Origin: Arthrobacter sp. GMC3 | GTDB lineage: Bacteria; Actinomycetota; Actinomycetes; Actinomycetales; Micrococcaceae | Direction of reading: 5' to 3' | NCBI RefSeq assembly: GCF_002929305.1 | Contig: NZ_PJIO01000020.1 | Coordinates: forward strand, 1-55,790 | DNA: 55,790 bases | Shown here: piece by piece, positions 8,500 to 16,734 of the stretch | Position numbering within the stretch: the first letter of the stretch is position 1 | How the letters are laid out: each line of letters begins with the position of its first letter | Program-made: the position numbers and the translations under genes | The notes under the pieces: generated by a model | Database searches by the model: none | Told to the model about the DNA's origin: nothing | What the model saw: only the letters and a program-made list of their open reading frames with translations

Positions 8500-9885
8500 C
8501 TATTCGGCGCTGGTGCCGGTGATGCCCGTGGTTGATTCGATGACTCCGGACATCTTCTTGGACAGGGCCTCGTAGAACATGGAGAGCGGGAATTCGTCAT
8601 CCATGACCTGGTCGGTGACTTCGCGTAGGGGTGCCGTCAGTGGCAGCGCGTCCGGGCCCTTCGCCCAGGTGGAGGCCGGGTTTGGTGTCAGGGTGGCGGA
8701 GACCAGCTGGTAAGCGGCCAGCCAGTGGGCCAGCTTGGGCCTGTCGATGGAACGCCAGTACAGATCCTCGATTTCCCTCCCCAGGGCGATCACGACGTCG
8801 GGCACCTCGGCCCAGTCGATCGTGAGCTTGGTGTCGGTCCAGTGCAGGACATGGTGTTGGTGCAGCCAGGCAAAGAGCAGCTGGCCGCCCAGGCCGTCGT
8901 AGTTGCGCACCCGGGAGCCGGTGATGGCGAAGCGGAAGATCCGGTCAAAGATGACGGCGTACTGAACCACTTTGGCTTGGTGGCGGGCCTCAGGGGAGGC
9001 GGTTTCGTCGTGCTCCACGGCCACCGATTCGCGGAACGCGGTCAGGTCGCAGCGCAGTTCCTCCAGCGAGTACAGGAAGTAGGGCATGCGCTGCTTGATC
9101 ATGAACGGGTCAAAGGGCAGATCCCCGCGCATGTGCGTCCTGTCGTGGATCAGGTCCCACATGACAAAGGTTTCCTGGGTCAGGGCCTGGTTTTGTAGGA
9201 GTTCGACGACGTCGGTGGGCAGATCCAGCCGGGTCACCTCCGCGGCCGCCTTGACCACCCGGCGGAACCTGGCGGCCTCCCGGTCCTGGAAAATGGCACC
9301 CCAGGTGAAGGTGGGGGTTTCCCGAACCGCCACACTTTCGGGGAAGAGTACCGCCGAGTTCGTGTCATAGCCGGGGGTGAAATCGATGAAGCGCAGCGGG
9401 ACGAACAGCTTGTTGGAGTAATTGCCTGCCTCTAGCTCGCCAATGAACTCGGGCCAGATGACTTCCACCAGGACCGCCTCGACAAAGCGGGAGGTGGAAC
9501 CGTTCTGGGTGTACATGGGGAAAACCACCAAATGTCCCAGGCCATCAATACGGTGCTCCTGCGGGTTGAACGCCAGCAGGGAGTCCAGGAAATCGGGGAC
9601 GGCCAAGTCCTGCTCGGACCACTTGGCAAAGTCATCCTGGAGCAGGCTCAGGTACTGGGCATCATGGGGGAAGTGCGGGGCCAACGCAGCGATGCTTGCC
9701 GAAATGGTGGCGATGAGTTCGCGCGCCGCCGGATGGTCTTCCGCGTTGGGAACGGAGCCGTCCTTGGCCTGCAGCCCTTGCAATGTGGTGGCTCCGTGCT
9801 TGAGCGCCAGCCATGACGGATCCGTGGCAAGAGCGTTGTTGTTGGTGCCGGCTGTGGTGCCGGGGCTGTCCAAGGTGATGTCCAT
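8500..9885 (-). CDS. DUF6421-like protein
   Basis: 461 residues, no signal peptide or membrane helices. A conserved-looking central block carries HDRTHMRGDLPFDPF followed by a segment with SLEELRCDLTAFRE; the clustered His, Asp and Glu would suit a metal site, but this is inference. I recognise it as resembling the DUF6421 family, which has no known activity. It is the first gene of a probable operon with a short-chain dehydrogenase and threonine aldolase, pointing to a small-molecule (amino acid or carbonyl) role. A metalloenzyme is the most economical guess. Confidence 0.65.
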   Translation of the reverse strand: MDITLDSPGTTAGTNNNALATDPSWLALKHGATTLQGLQAKDGSVPNAEDHPAARELIATISASIAALAPHFPHDAQYLSLLQDDFAKWSEQDLAVPDFLDSLLAFNPQEHRIDGLGHLVVFPMYTQNGSTSRFVEAVLVEVIWPEFIGELEAGNYSNKLFVPLRFIDFTPGYDTNSAVLFPESVAVRETPTFTWGAIFQDREAARFRRVVKAAAEVTRLDLPTDVVELLQNQALTQETFVMWDLIHDRTHMRGDLPFDPFMIKQRMPYFLYSLEELRCDLTAFRESVAVEHDETASPEARHQAKVVQYAVIFDRIFRFAITGSRVRNYDGLGGQLLFAWLHQHHVLHWTDTKLTIDWAEVPDVVIALGREIEDLYWRSIDRPKLAHWLAAYQLVSATLTPNPASTWAKGPDALPLTAPLREVTDQVMDDEFPLSMFYEALSKKMSGVIESTTGITGTSAE

Positions 9886-9972
9886 GGCGGGGATCCTTTG
9901 CTGCGGGTGTCCATTGATTTTTTCGAGCGTAGCAATGGAACAGCAAAACTAATGTGCCATATTCCCAAGCAT

Positions 9973-10085
9973 CAGTAACCCGCGTGCTTGAGGCGCAAAA
10001 AAGGCGGCACTGCCACAGCGCTGACCATGCTTGGCTGGTCAGCGCCGCGGCGGGGCCGCCTACGCGCTTGGACGCGGGTTACTGC
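9973..10085 (-). terminator. three-level nested inverted repeat, msrB terminator
   Basis: The inner stem GCGCTGACCA (10018-10027) pairs with TGGTCAGCGC (10036-10045). A second stem GGCGGC (10003-10008) pairs with GCCGCC (10055-10060). An outer pair CAGTAACCCGCGT (9973-9985) and ACGCGGGTTACTG (10072-10084) encloses both and includes the last codons of msrB. On the minus strand the second stem is followed by TTTTTT (9997-10002), so this is a Rho-independent terminator for msrB. Confidence 0.85.
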
Positions 10086-10507
10086 GCAGTTTCGGGATCC
10101 TGTACCAGGCGCAGCGAAATCGAATTGATGCAGAACCGCTCGTCGGTGGGCGTGTCGTAACCTTCGCCCTTGAACAGGTGGCCCAGATGGGAGTCGCAGG
10201 CCGTGCAGCGAACTTCGATCCGTTCCATCCCCAGGGTGTTGTCATGGACGTAGCGGACCGTTCCCTCGGCAAGCGGGGCGAAGAAGGAGGGCCAGCCACA
10301 GTGGGAGGAGAATTTTTCCTTGGACGTGAACAACTCGGCACCACAGGCACGGCACGCGTACACGCCGCTTGTCATGGTGTCCCAGTACTCGCCGGTGAAC
10401 GGCCGCTCGGTGCCGGCTTTGCGCAGAACAGCGAACTCTTCGGGCGTTAGCTCGTTACGCCATTGCTCGTCGGTCTTGGAAACAGCTGGGTGGGCAGAAG
10501 TAGTCAT
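10079..10507 (-). CDS. msrB: peptide-methionine (R)-S-oxide reductase
   Basis: 142 residues, cytosolic repair enzyme reducing the R-sulfoxide of methionine in proteins. Four zinc cysteines are present in two pairs, Cys52/Cys55 and Cys101/Cys104, and the catalytic Cys126 lies in RFCINS. The HCGWPSF motif holds a second Cys (Cys70) in the position used as resolving residue by many family members. It ends inside a nested terminator and follows a universal-stress-like gene by 14 bases, so the two may be co-transcribed as stress functions. Confidence 0.95.
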   Translation of the reverse strand: MTTSAHPAVSKTDEQWRNELTPEEFAVLRKAGTERPFTGEYWDTMTSGVYACRACGAELFTSKEKFSSHCGWPSFFAPLAEGTVRYVHDNTLGMERIEVRCTACDSHLGHLFKGEGYDTPTDERFCINSISLRLVQDPETAQ

Positions 10508-10521
10508 ATCTTCCTCAACGC

Positions 10522-11013
10522 TTAGGAGTCGCCAATAAATCCCGAATCGGAGTACAGATGCAGTACCGGCAATCCCAGTTTCTTTTGCGCCTGGGTGGCC
10601 CAGTCCTGCCGGAAGGTATCGGCCAGGGCGTGCGGACGGGTGACAACCACGGCTTGCCGGGCACCGGATTCGGTGACTTGAGCCGTTAGCGAGGCCACGG
10701 GGTCGCCGTCGGCAACCCGGCCGGAAACCTTGGCACCGGCACCGGTGAGCACCGCCAGGGAGGCGTCAAGAATTTCCTGGGCCTCGGCCCGGACGGTGGC
10801 CGTGTCAGGCTTTTCCCGGAACTCCCGCAGGGCGCCCGGCAGGTCAAGCATGGTCAGCTGGTCGATCACATCCACCAGCAAATGGCGTTTCGTGTCGGCA
10901 GGAACCAGCAGGACCAATTCGACGTCGTCGTCGGGTCCGTAGAGTTCGGTGATGTTTATGACGTCGGTGGCCGTCAGGGGTTCTTCGGTCAGGATGATGA
11001 TGGCGTCGCTCAT
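10522..11013 (-). CDS. conserved protein, universal-stress-like or nucleotide-binding fold
   Basis: 163 residues, soluble. The pattern of alternating hydrophobic strands (IIILTEEP, VELVLLVPAD, QAVVVTRPHALAD, GLPVLHLY) and helices suggests a Rossmann or universal-stress-protein type fold. I do not recognise a precise family or catalytic motif. It starts with ATG and is read into msrB 14 bases downstream. The gene is divergent from the hydrolase at 11137, with a 123-base gap that must hold both promoters. Confidence 0.5.
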   Translation of the reverse strand: MSDAIIILTEEPLTATDVINITELYGPDDDVELVLLVPADTKRHLLVDVIDQLTMLDLPGALREFREKPDTATVRAEAQEILDASLAVLTGAGAKVSGRVADGDPVASLTAQVTESGARQAVVVTRPHALADTFRQDWATQAQKKLGLPVLHLYSDSGFIGDS

Positions 11014-11136
11014 GGCACCAGCTTAGGCACAGGATTGGTTTATTGCTTACCGTGTCGAGGAAATATTGCTCCTGATTGTTGGTGCCTGCACGGTGCGCCG
11101 CTCGACGGGTGCTGCACGGGTGGGCAGAATGGGGGT

Positions 11137-12354
11137 ATGGCAACTTCGGTGCAACGCTCAAACAAGTGGCTCAAGTGGGGTGTGCTGGGTGCCGGCGCTG
11201 CCGGTGGCGCGGCGATCACGGTGGTCATGGCCACCTCGGCGCTGGCGGCATTTTTTGCACGCAAGGTGGTCACTCCGGAAAAGACCCGTCAGAACGACGT
11301 CTCCATTCTGGCCGTCATCCCCGACGGCCCCGACCTTCAAGTAGTCCTTGAGGCGACCGCCGACACCACCATCGAGGGCACCTACGCCATCTACTTTGAC
11401 GGCGGGCGTGCCCACGCGGTCATCGGCCCCATTCTCAGCTACGTGCCCCGCGAAGGCAGCATCACCCGTGCGGTGCTGTCCGTCCACGGCGGCGATCTGC
11501 GCACCGCCACGCGGGGCTGGTGGTCGGGGAGCGTGTACGCCCATCCGGAGGAACTTGGACTGGACTGGGCGGATGTGACATTGGTGCTGCCCGACGGCGA
11601 GGCCCCGGCCTGGCTCGTCACGGCACCGGACGCACTTCCCACGTGGGCCATCATGGTCCACGGACGCGGGGCCACCCGAGGCGAAGGACTGCGCGCGGTC
11701 CCGGCAGCCCACCGTCTGGGCATGAATTCGCTGCTGATTTCTTATCGGAACGACGGCGACGCCCCCGCGGCCGCCGACGGCCGGTACGGGCTGGGCGTCA
11801 CCGAATGGGCCGACGTCGAAGCGGCCATCGGCTACGCGGTGGCCAACGGTGCCAAGAACGTGGTCCTCTTCGGTTTCTCCATGGGTGGGGCCATCTGCCT
11901 GCAGGCTGCCGATCTGGCACGTAATCGCAGGCACGTGCTGGCCATGGTCCTGGACGCCCCCGTGATCAACTGGGTCAACGTCCTGGCGCACCAGGCACAG
12001 ATGAACAGGATTCCGGACTATGTGGGCCGCTACGGGCAGTTGATGCTCAGCCATCCCGTTGGCCGGCGCATTACGGGGCTGGCGGCGCCGGTGAACCTCA
12101 AGAGCATGGACTGGGTCAGCCGGGCAGTGGAGCTGCGCACCCCCACCTTGATCCTGCACAGCATCGACGACGACTTTGTACCTTATGAGCCCACGGCGGA
12201 ACTGGCCAAACGGAATCCTGAGATGGTCACCTTTGAACCGTTCAGCAAGGCCAGGCACACCAAGGAATGGAATGTGGATTCCGTGCGGTGGGAGAACGTG
12301 GTGGAAACGTGGCTGCGTCCGCGTCTTGGCCGGTACGGGCTACCCCGGGACTGA
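11137..12354 (+). CDS. alpha/beta hydrolase with N-terminal membrane anchor
   Basis: 405 residues. Residues about 12-42 form one hydrophobic, Ala/Gly-rich helix after a short basic leader, so an anchored or exported enzyme is likely. The catalytic triad is visible as Ser248 in GFSMGGA, an Asp among residues 344-346 (SIDDDF) and His374 (ARHTKEW). An HGRG oxyanion stretch lies near residue 175. The substrate is unknown; an ester or peptide is possible. The ATG at 11137 is used since the longer upstream frame overlaps the divergent gene and has no protein-like content. Confidence 0.85.
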   Translation: MATSVQRSNKWLKWGVLGAGAAGGAAITVVMATSALAAFFARKVVTPEKTRQNDVSILAVIPDGPDLQVVLEATADTTIEGTYAIYFDGGRAHAVIGPILSYVPREGSITRAVLSVHGGDLRTATRGWWSGSVYAHPEELGLDWADVTLVLPDGEAPAWLVTAPDALPTWAIMVHGRGATRGEGLRAVPAAHRLGMNSLLISYRNDGDAPAAADGRYGLGVTEWADVEAAIGYAVANGAKNVVLFGFSMGGAICLQAADLARNRRHVLAMVLDAPVINWVNVLAHQAQMNRIPDYVGRYGQLMLSHPVGRRITGLAAPVNLKSMDWVSRAVELRTPTLILHSIDDDFVPYEPTAELAKRNPEMVTFEPFSKARHTKEWNVDSVRWENVVETWLRPRLGRYGLPRD

Positions 12355-12460
12355 GCCTCCCGCGCCGCAACTTTTTTCACCGAGGTAGACGGACCGCTGC
12401 CAAGTAGACGATCCGGAGCGTCGGCCTCGGCACGTTTCCGTCTGTTTCGGTGACGCGGAG

Positions 12461-12961
12461 CTAGCCGGGGTGTCCGATGGGAGCCGTTGTGGCTCCCGTG
12501 AGGCGGATGAGGTCTGCCGCGGAAAGCTCGACGTCGAAGCCCCGGCGCCCGCCGGAAACGTAGACGGTCTCATACAAGAGGGCCGATTCGTCCACCACGG
12601 TAGGTGAGGGGAGACGCTGCCCCAAAGGAGAGATGCCGCCAAGAACATATCCGGTGCGGCGTTGGGCCAAGGCCGGGTCCGCCATGGCCGCCTTTTTGCG
12701 GCCGCACGCGTGAGCCAGGGCTTTCAGGTCAAGGGTTCCGTTCACTGGCACCACTGCTGCCGTCAAGGTTCCGTCCACCTCGGCCATCAGCGTCTTGAAG
12801 ACCTGCTCGGGTGCAACGCCTAGAACCTCGGCCGCCTCCATGCCGTAACTAGTTGCGGCAGGATCGTGGGCGTAGGCGTGCGGGGTGAAGGCCACACCAG
12901 CAGCGGTCAGAACCACAGTTGCCGGAGTGCCCACGCTGGCAGTGACATTCTTTTTTCCCAT
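12461..12961 (-). CDS. ybaK: Cys-tRNA(Pro)/Cys-tRNA(Cys) deacylase, YbaK family
   Basis: 166 residues, cytosolic, of the YbaK/ProX trans-editing family that hydrolyses cysteine mischarged on tRNA(Pro). The conserved lysine region VFKTLMAEVDG, the AVVPVNGTLDLKALA core and the GYVLGGISPLGQ motif are all present, and length matches the family. It is alone on the minus strand, convergent with the hydrolase gene. Nothing unusual is seen in it. Confidence 0.92.
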   Translation of the reverse strand: MGKKNVTASVGTPATVVLTAAGVAFTPHAYAHDPAATSYGMEAAEVLGVAPEQVFKTLMAEVDGTLTAAVVPVNGTLDLKALAHACGRKKAAMADPALAQRRTGYVLGGISPLGQRLPSPTVVDESALLYETVYVSGGRRGFDVELSAADLIRLTGATTAPIGHPG

Positions 12962-13050
12962 CCGGCAAGTATGGCAGCGAAATGCCCCGTCCCACCATGA
13001 AAAACCATGGTGTTACGGGGCAGTAGGCCAGCTGTGAAGGGTGCCGCGAA

Positions 13051-13509
13051 TTAGGCCGCCGGGCGTAAGCCGCTGGCAACTTTGCGCTTGACGCGTCCCA
13101 AGATCGCTGACATGCCACGCATGCGCAAGGGAGAGATGGCGCGGGTAAGCCCCAGCTGATCCGGCATGTCATCTGGCACGGCCAAAATCTGCTCGGCCGT
13201 CAGTCCGTCCAAACCCTCAAACAGGACCGAAGCGAACCCGCGGGTGGTGGGCGCCTCGGGAGGCGCCTGGAAGAACAAACGGATGACCTCGCCGTCGTCC
13301 GTTTTCTCCGACTCCACGGTCAGGAACAATGGCGACTGGCATTCAACCACCTGTTCGAGCAGTTCGGGGTGGTTGGTGAGCCGTTCGGGCAGAGCCGGCA
13401 GAGATCGGGAGAATTCCAGCAGCAACGTCAAGCGGTCGCGTTCTTCCAATTCCTGGAAATCGTTGACGATCTCTGCCAATGCTGGGGGGAGTGCTGGTGA
13501 AGTAGTCAT
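13051..13509 (-). CDS. sufE: SufE-like sulfur acceptor protein
   Basis: 152 residues, cytosolic. The persulfide-accepting cysteine is Cys57 in VECQSPLFL, followed by the family's FFQAPPEAPTTRGFASVL stretch. SufE proteins accept sulfur as a persulfide, usually from a cysteine desulfurase. Here the gene follows the sulfurtransferase by 47 bases in the same direction, so it may instead, or also, accept sulfane sulfur from that enzyme. The ATG at 13509 is selected by family length; its ribosome binding site is weak. Confidence 0.9.
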   Translation of the reverse strand: MTTSPALPPALAEIVNDFQELEERDRLTLLLEFSRSLPALPERLTNHPELLEQVVECQSPLFLTVESEKTDDGEVIRLFFQAPPEAPTTRGFASVLFEGLDGLTAEQILAVPDDMPDQLGLTRAISPLRMRGMSAILGRVKRKVASGLRPAA

Positions 13510-13556
13510 CGATATAAAGAATACGTTTCTTTTCGGTTCAGCGTTGGGTGTGGGGA

Positions 13557-14477
13557 CTAGTTGCCAGTGGGCCATTCGCCGCGTTCGGTACCAACGGCGA
13601 TGGGCACGCGTACTGCGTTGCCCCACTCGGTCCAGGAGCCGTCGTAGTTGCGGACGGTCTCAAAGCCCAGCAGGTACTTCAGTGCGAACCAGGTGTGGCT
13701 GGAGCGTTCCCCGATCCGGCAGTAGGCCACCACGTCATCTCCTGCCTGCAACCCGGCCTCGCCGAGGTAGAGTGCCTCGAGTTCTTCGCGGCTCCGGTAT
13801 GTTCCGTCGCTTTCGGCGGCACGTGCCCAGGGGACTGAGGCAGCCGTGGGGATGTGACCGCCGCGCAACGTGCCTTCCTGCGGGTAGGCGGGCATGTGGG
13901 TGCGTTCACCGCTGTATTCCTCGGGGGAGCGCACGTCGATCAGCGGCTTGCCGGCATGGGCCAGCACGTCTTCCTTGTAGGCCCGAATCGGGGCGTCGTT
14001 GCGCTCCACCACGGGGTAGCCGGCCGACGGGGTGACCTCTGTGCGGTCGGTTGTCAGTTCCCGGCCCTCGGCAATCCACTTGTCGCGGCCGCCATCCAGG
14101 AGGCGGACGTCATCGTGGCCGAACAGCGTGAAGACCCACAGAGCGTAGGCTGCCCACCAGTTGGATTTGTCGCCGTAAACCACCACGGTGGTGTCCCGGG
14201 AGATGCCCTTGGCTGTGGCCAGGAGGGCGAAAGCCGCCCCGTCAATGTAGTCGCGCTGCACGTCGTCATTCAAATCCGTGTGCCAGTCGACTTTCACCGA
14301 GCCGGGGATGTGGCCGCTTTCATACAGCAGCACGTCCTCATCCGACTCCACAACCACCAGCCGCCCGTCCTTCGTGGCACCGGCAGCAAGGGCCTCGGCG
14401 AGCCATTCGGTGGAAACCAGGCGTTCGGGATGGGCGTAGGCTGCGAACTTCTCGTTTGTTTCAACTGCAACGGGCAT
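13557..14477 (-). CDS. sseA: thiosulfate/3-mercaptopyruvate sulfurtransferase
   Basis: 306 residues made of two rhodanese domains. The N-terminal domain has Asp in place of the active Cys (VVVYGDKSN), and the C-terminal domain has the active loop CRIGERS near residue 250, the usual division of labour. It transfers sulfane sulfur to thiol acceptors or cyanide in the cytosol. GGAAGGGG just upstream supports the ATG at 14477. It is operonic with the sufE gene. A 10-bp direct repeat lies upstream (14486-14495 and 14522-14531). Confidence 0.93.
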   Translation of the reverse strand: MPVAVETNEKFAAYAHPERLVSTEWLAEALAAGATKDGRLVVVESDEDVLLYESGHIPGSVKVDWHTDLNDDVQRDYIDGAAFALLATAKGISRDTTVVVYGDKSNWWAAYALWVFTLFGHDDVRLLDGGRDKWIAEGRELTTDRTEVTPSAGYPVVERNDAPIRAYKEDVLAHAGKPLIDVRSPEEYSGERTHMPAYPQEGTLRGGHIPTAASVPWARAAESDGTYRSREELEALYLGEAGLQAGDDVVAYCRIGERSSHTWFALKYLLGFETVRNYDGSWTEWGNAVRVPIAVGTERGEWPTGN

Positions 14478-14485
14478 GATGCCCC

Positions 14486-14531
14486 TTCCGTAGACAGCCC
14501 ACCCGGGGCACATTGGTACGTTTCCGTAGAC
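14486..14531. repeat. 10-bp direct repeat upstream of sseA
   Basis: TTCCGTAGAC occurs at 14486-14495 and again at 14522-14531, 36 bases apart. The first copy overlaps the ribosome binding site region of sseA. It could be a regulatory site or chance. Confidence 0.5.
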
Positions 14532-14724
14532 TGTTCCGTGGGGTAGGGCATAGACCGTGTGGCCGCCACATTGATGCGGCAAAGCCTTCTTCTCTCCTTC
14601 AGCCTAACGATTCAGGGGCCCGATTGCTTCCCACGGTTAACGCGGGGCAATATCTCGGCGGTATTCTTGGACGTGCGCGCCTAGCGGCACCTTTTTACGG
14701 TTTCCTTTATGAACGGATCAGTCC

Positions 14725-15801
14725 TTGGTACAAGTTGAGCAACTCTCCACCCGCCGCCCGGCAGTCTCGGTGGAGGAACTGCTAAAGGGATTTGTCCCGT
14801 CGCCACGTTTTGGCGAGGTGTCCTTTGCCACCTACCGGCCCGACCCCTCCCAGCCCTCCCAGGCACAGGCCGTGCAAATGCTGCAGGAGTTTGGCGACAG
14901 CGTGGCGCAAAAGCCGGCCACCGGATTGCGGAAACTCTTCGGCGGCAAGGCAAAGAAGTCTGATGCACGCGCCGGGATCTACCTCGACGGCGGCTTCGGC
15001 GTGGGCAAGACCCACCTGCTGTCCTCGCTGTGGCACCAGGTGGAGGGCCCCAAGGCCATTGGCACGTTCGTGGAATACACCAACTTGGTGGGTGCGCTGT
15101 CATTCCGCAAGACCGTTGAGGCGCTCAGTCACTACAAACTGGTTTGCATTGACGAATTTGAGCTCGATGATCCGGGAGACACTGTGTTGATGTCCCGGTT
15201 GATGCGTGAACTGGCCGACGCCGGTGTGAAGCTTGCCGCCACTTCCAACACCTTGCCCGGTTCCCTGGGTGATGGCCGGTTCGCCGCCGTCGACTTCCAG
15301 CGGGAAATCCAGGTGCTGGCCGACCAGTTTGAGATCTTACACATCGACGGCGAAGACTTCCGCCACCGCGGCCTGCCCACCCCGCCGGCCCCCATCGCCA
15401 ACAGCGACCTGGATACCACCATGCGCCGGGAGTTTGCCGGTAAGACGGTGGCTGTAGATGACTTTGGCACCCTGGTGGACCACCTGGCCGGAGTTCATCC
15501 GTCCCGGTACCGGCAAATGCTTGAGGGGATCGACGCCGTGGTGTGGCGCAATGTGCACACCATTACAGAGCAGTCGGTGGCGCTGCGTTTTGTGGTTCTC
15601 GCCGACCGCCTTTATGACAAGGACGTGCCGATTTTGGCCAGCGGAGCCGCACTTGACGCCCTGTTTACGCCCGACATGATGACTGGCGGCTACCAAAAGA
15701 AGTACTTCCGGGCCGTATCCCGGCTGACGGCGTTGGCGCGCGAGGCCCAGGCTGAGGCGCCGGACGCCACAGCCGTATCCGTAGGCCAAACGCGAGGGTA
15801 A
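14725..15801 (+). CDS. zapE: ZapE/AFG1-type ATPase
   Basis: 358 residues of the AFG1-like P-loop ATPase family. Walker A is GFGVGKT at residues 90-96 and Walker B is CIDEFEL at 141-147. In E. coli ZapE associates with the division ring under oxygen limitation; the actinobacterial role is unproven. An in-frame stop at 14710 forces the start downstream of it, and TTG at 14725 is the only candidate giving the full N-terminus, though its ribosome binding site is poor. A bidirectional hairpin follows at 15834-15869. Confidence 0.88.
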   Translation: MVQVEQLSTRRPAVSVEELLKGFVPSPRFGEVSFATYRPDPSQPSQAQAVQMLQEFGDSVAQKPATGLRKLFGGKAKKSDARAGIYLDGGFGVGKTHLLSSLWHQVEGPKAIGTFVEYTNLVGALSFRKTVEALSHYKLVCIDEFELDDPGDTVLMSRLMRELADAGVKLAATSNTLPGSLGDGRFAAVDFQREIQVLADQFEILHIDGEDFRHRGLPTPPAPIANSDLDTTMRREFAGKTVAVDDFGTLVDHLAGVHPSRYRQMLEGIDAVVWRNVHTITEQSVALRFVVLADRLYDKDVPILASGAALDALFTPDMMTGGYQKKYFRAVSRLTALAREAQAEAPDATAVSVGQTRG

Positions 15802-15833
15802 CGCGGGTCGGCTGATCTGGTGTTAACGCCAAA

Positions 15834-15869
15834 AGGCGTCGGAGCCGTCTCACGACGGGTCCGACGCCT
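15834..15869. terminator. bidirectional terminator between zapE and the antitoxin-like gene
   Basis: AGGCGTCGGA at 15834-15843 pairs with TCCGACGCCT at 15860-15869, with further pairing of CCGTC and GACGG inside. A run of four A bases at 15831-15834 gives T residues for the minus-strand transcript. Confidence 0.75.
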
Positions 15870-15904
15870 CCTTTGACGCCACATATAAGGGCGAAGGGCG
15901 AAGC

Positions 15905-16105
15905 CTACTGAGCGGGACCGTCCTTGGCCGCACCATCTACAAAGCCTGATGCTGCCTGCTGGACAGAGTCGACCTGATCCTTGAACTTGTCACCGGTCTT
16001 GCTGTCGATAAAGTCGCCAGCCTTCTCAATGCCGTCCTTGATCGCGTCTTCCTTGCCGTCAATCAGTTCCGCAGCCTTGCCCTTAATATCGTCAAAAATA
16101 GACAA
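15905..16105 (-). CDS. Rv0909/MT0933-like putative antitoxin
   Basis: 66 residues, Lys/Asp-rich and probably helical: MSIFDDIKGKAAELIDGKED followed by repeats of short amphipathic helices. It resembles the Rv0909 (MT0933) family listed as putative antitoxin. The start is TTG, backed by GGGAGG six bases upstream. No cognate toxin gene is adjacent: neighbours are zapE and the guanidinium exporter. The fold and composition also resemble CsbD-like stress proteins, so the antitoxin label is tentative. Confidence 0.75.
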   Translation of the reverse strand: MSIFDDIKGKAAELIDGKEDAIKDGIEKAGDFIDSKTGDKFKDQVDSVQQAASGFVDGAAKDGPAQ

Positions 16106-16257
16106 CAGGCACCTCCCTTCGCTCGGGGGCTATTGGCGCCCCAACTACTTCAAGCCTAGTGTCGGTGCTCACATTGTCAATGACTCGCCGGTGACACTCC
16201 CCACCCGATTTATCCCCGGGTGCCGGTGCGTGCCAAAATGAGAGTGCCGCTAGGCAC

Positions 16258-16300
16258 CCGGACGAGGTGCGCCGTACCCGGCCAGCGACAAGACGGCGCC
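16258..16300 (+). promoter_or_regulatory. guanidine-III riboswitch
   Basis: The sequence follows the guanidine-III (ykkC-III) consensus closely: CCGG, the ACGAGGTGCGCCGTACCCGG core, a short linker and ACAAGACGGCGC. P1 is CCGG (16258-16261) with CCGG (16278-16281); the pseudoknot pairs GCGCCGT with ACGGCGC (ending 16299). The ribosome binding site GGAGG begins three bases after the pseudoknot, so ligand binding can control translation of the SMR gene at 16315. Confidence 0.93.
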
Positions 16301-16314
16301 ATGGAGGAATTATC

Positions 16315-16629
16315 ATGGCATGGATTATTTTGATCGTCTCAGGAATGCTGGAGGCCGTCTGGGCCACGGCCCTGGGTAAGAGCGAAGGTTTTAGCAAGTT
16401 TGGGCCCACGGTGGTCTTCGGTGTGGCGATCATCGCCAGCATGGCTGGGCTGGCCTGGGCCATGCGAACCCTCCCCATTGGAACCGCCTATGCGGTGTGG
16501 GTGGGCATTGGAGCCACCTTGACTGTCGCCTACGCGATGATCACAGGCACCGAGGCGGTCTCACTTGTGAAAGTTCTTTTGCTGCTGGGCCTGATCGGTT
16601 GCATTGTTGGTTTGAAGCTGGCTCACTAA
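16315..16629 (+). CDS. gdx: SMR-family guanidinium exporter
   Basis: 104 residues, four transmembrane helices, inner membrane. It has the family's essential Glu in helix 1 (SGMLEAVWATALGKSEGF) and the GTAYAVWVGIGA motif of the SugE/Gdx branch. These proteins export guanidinium in exchange for protons. The guanidine-III riboswitch directly upstream argues for guanidinium rather than quaternary ammonium drugs as the natural substrate. The ATG at 16315 follows GGAGG. A weak hairpin around 16643-16680 and a strong bidirectional terminator at 16697-16729 follow. Confidence 0.93.
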   Translation: MAWIILIVSGMLEAVWATALGKSEGFSKFGPTVVFGVAIIASMAGLAWAMRTLPIGTAYAVWVGIGATLTVAYAMITGTEAVSLVKVLLLLGLIGCIVGLKLAH

Positions 16630-16696
16630 TTCCCTTTGCTGGCGGCCGACGGCGCAACGGAAGTTAACGTCGTCGGCCACCAGCTGTGCGGAAAGC

Positions 16697-16729
16697 AAAA
16701 AAAGACACCCTGTGAGGGGTGTCTTTTTT
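16697..16729. terminator. bidirectional terminator
   Basis: Seven A bases and GACACCC (16697-16710) pair with GGGTGTC and six T bases (16717-16729). It can end both the gdx transcript on the plus strand and the tRNA array on the minus strand. Confidence 0.92.
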
Positions 16730-16734
16730 GTTGG

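Noticed and set aside
14709..14738. Nine-codon frame ending in TGA near the zapE start
   Set aside because: It has no ribosome binding site and no reason to prefer it over chance.
16315..16629. SMR protein as a quaternary ammonium drug pump
   Set aside because: The guanidine-III riboswitch upstream and the SugE/Gdx-type motif favour guanidinium export.
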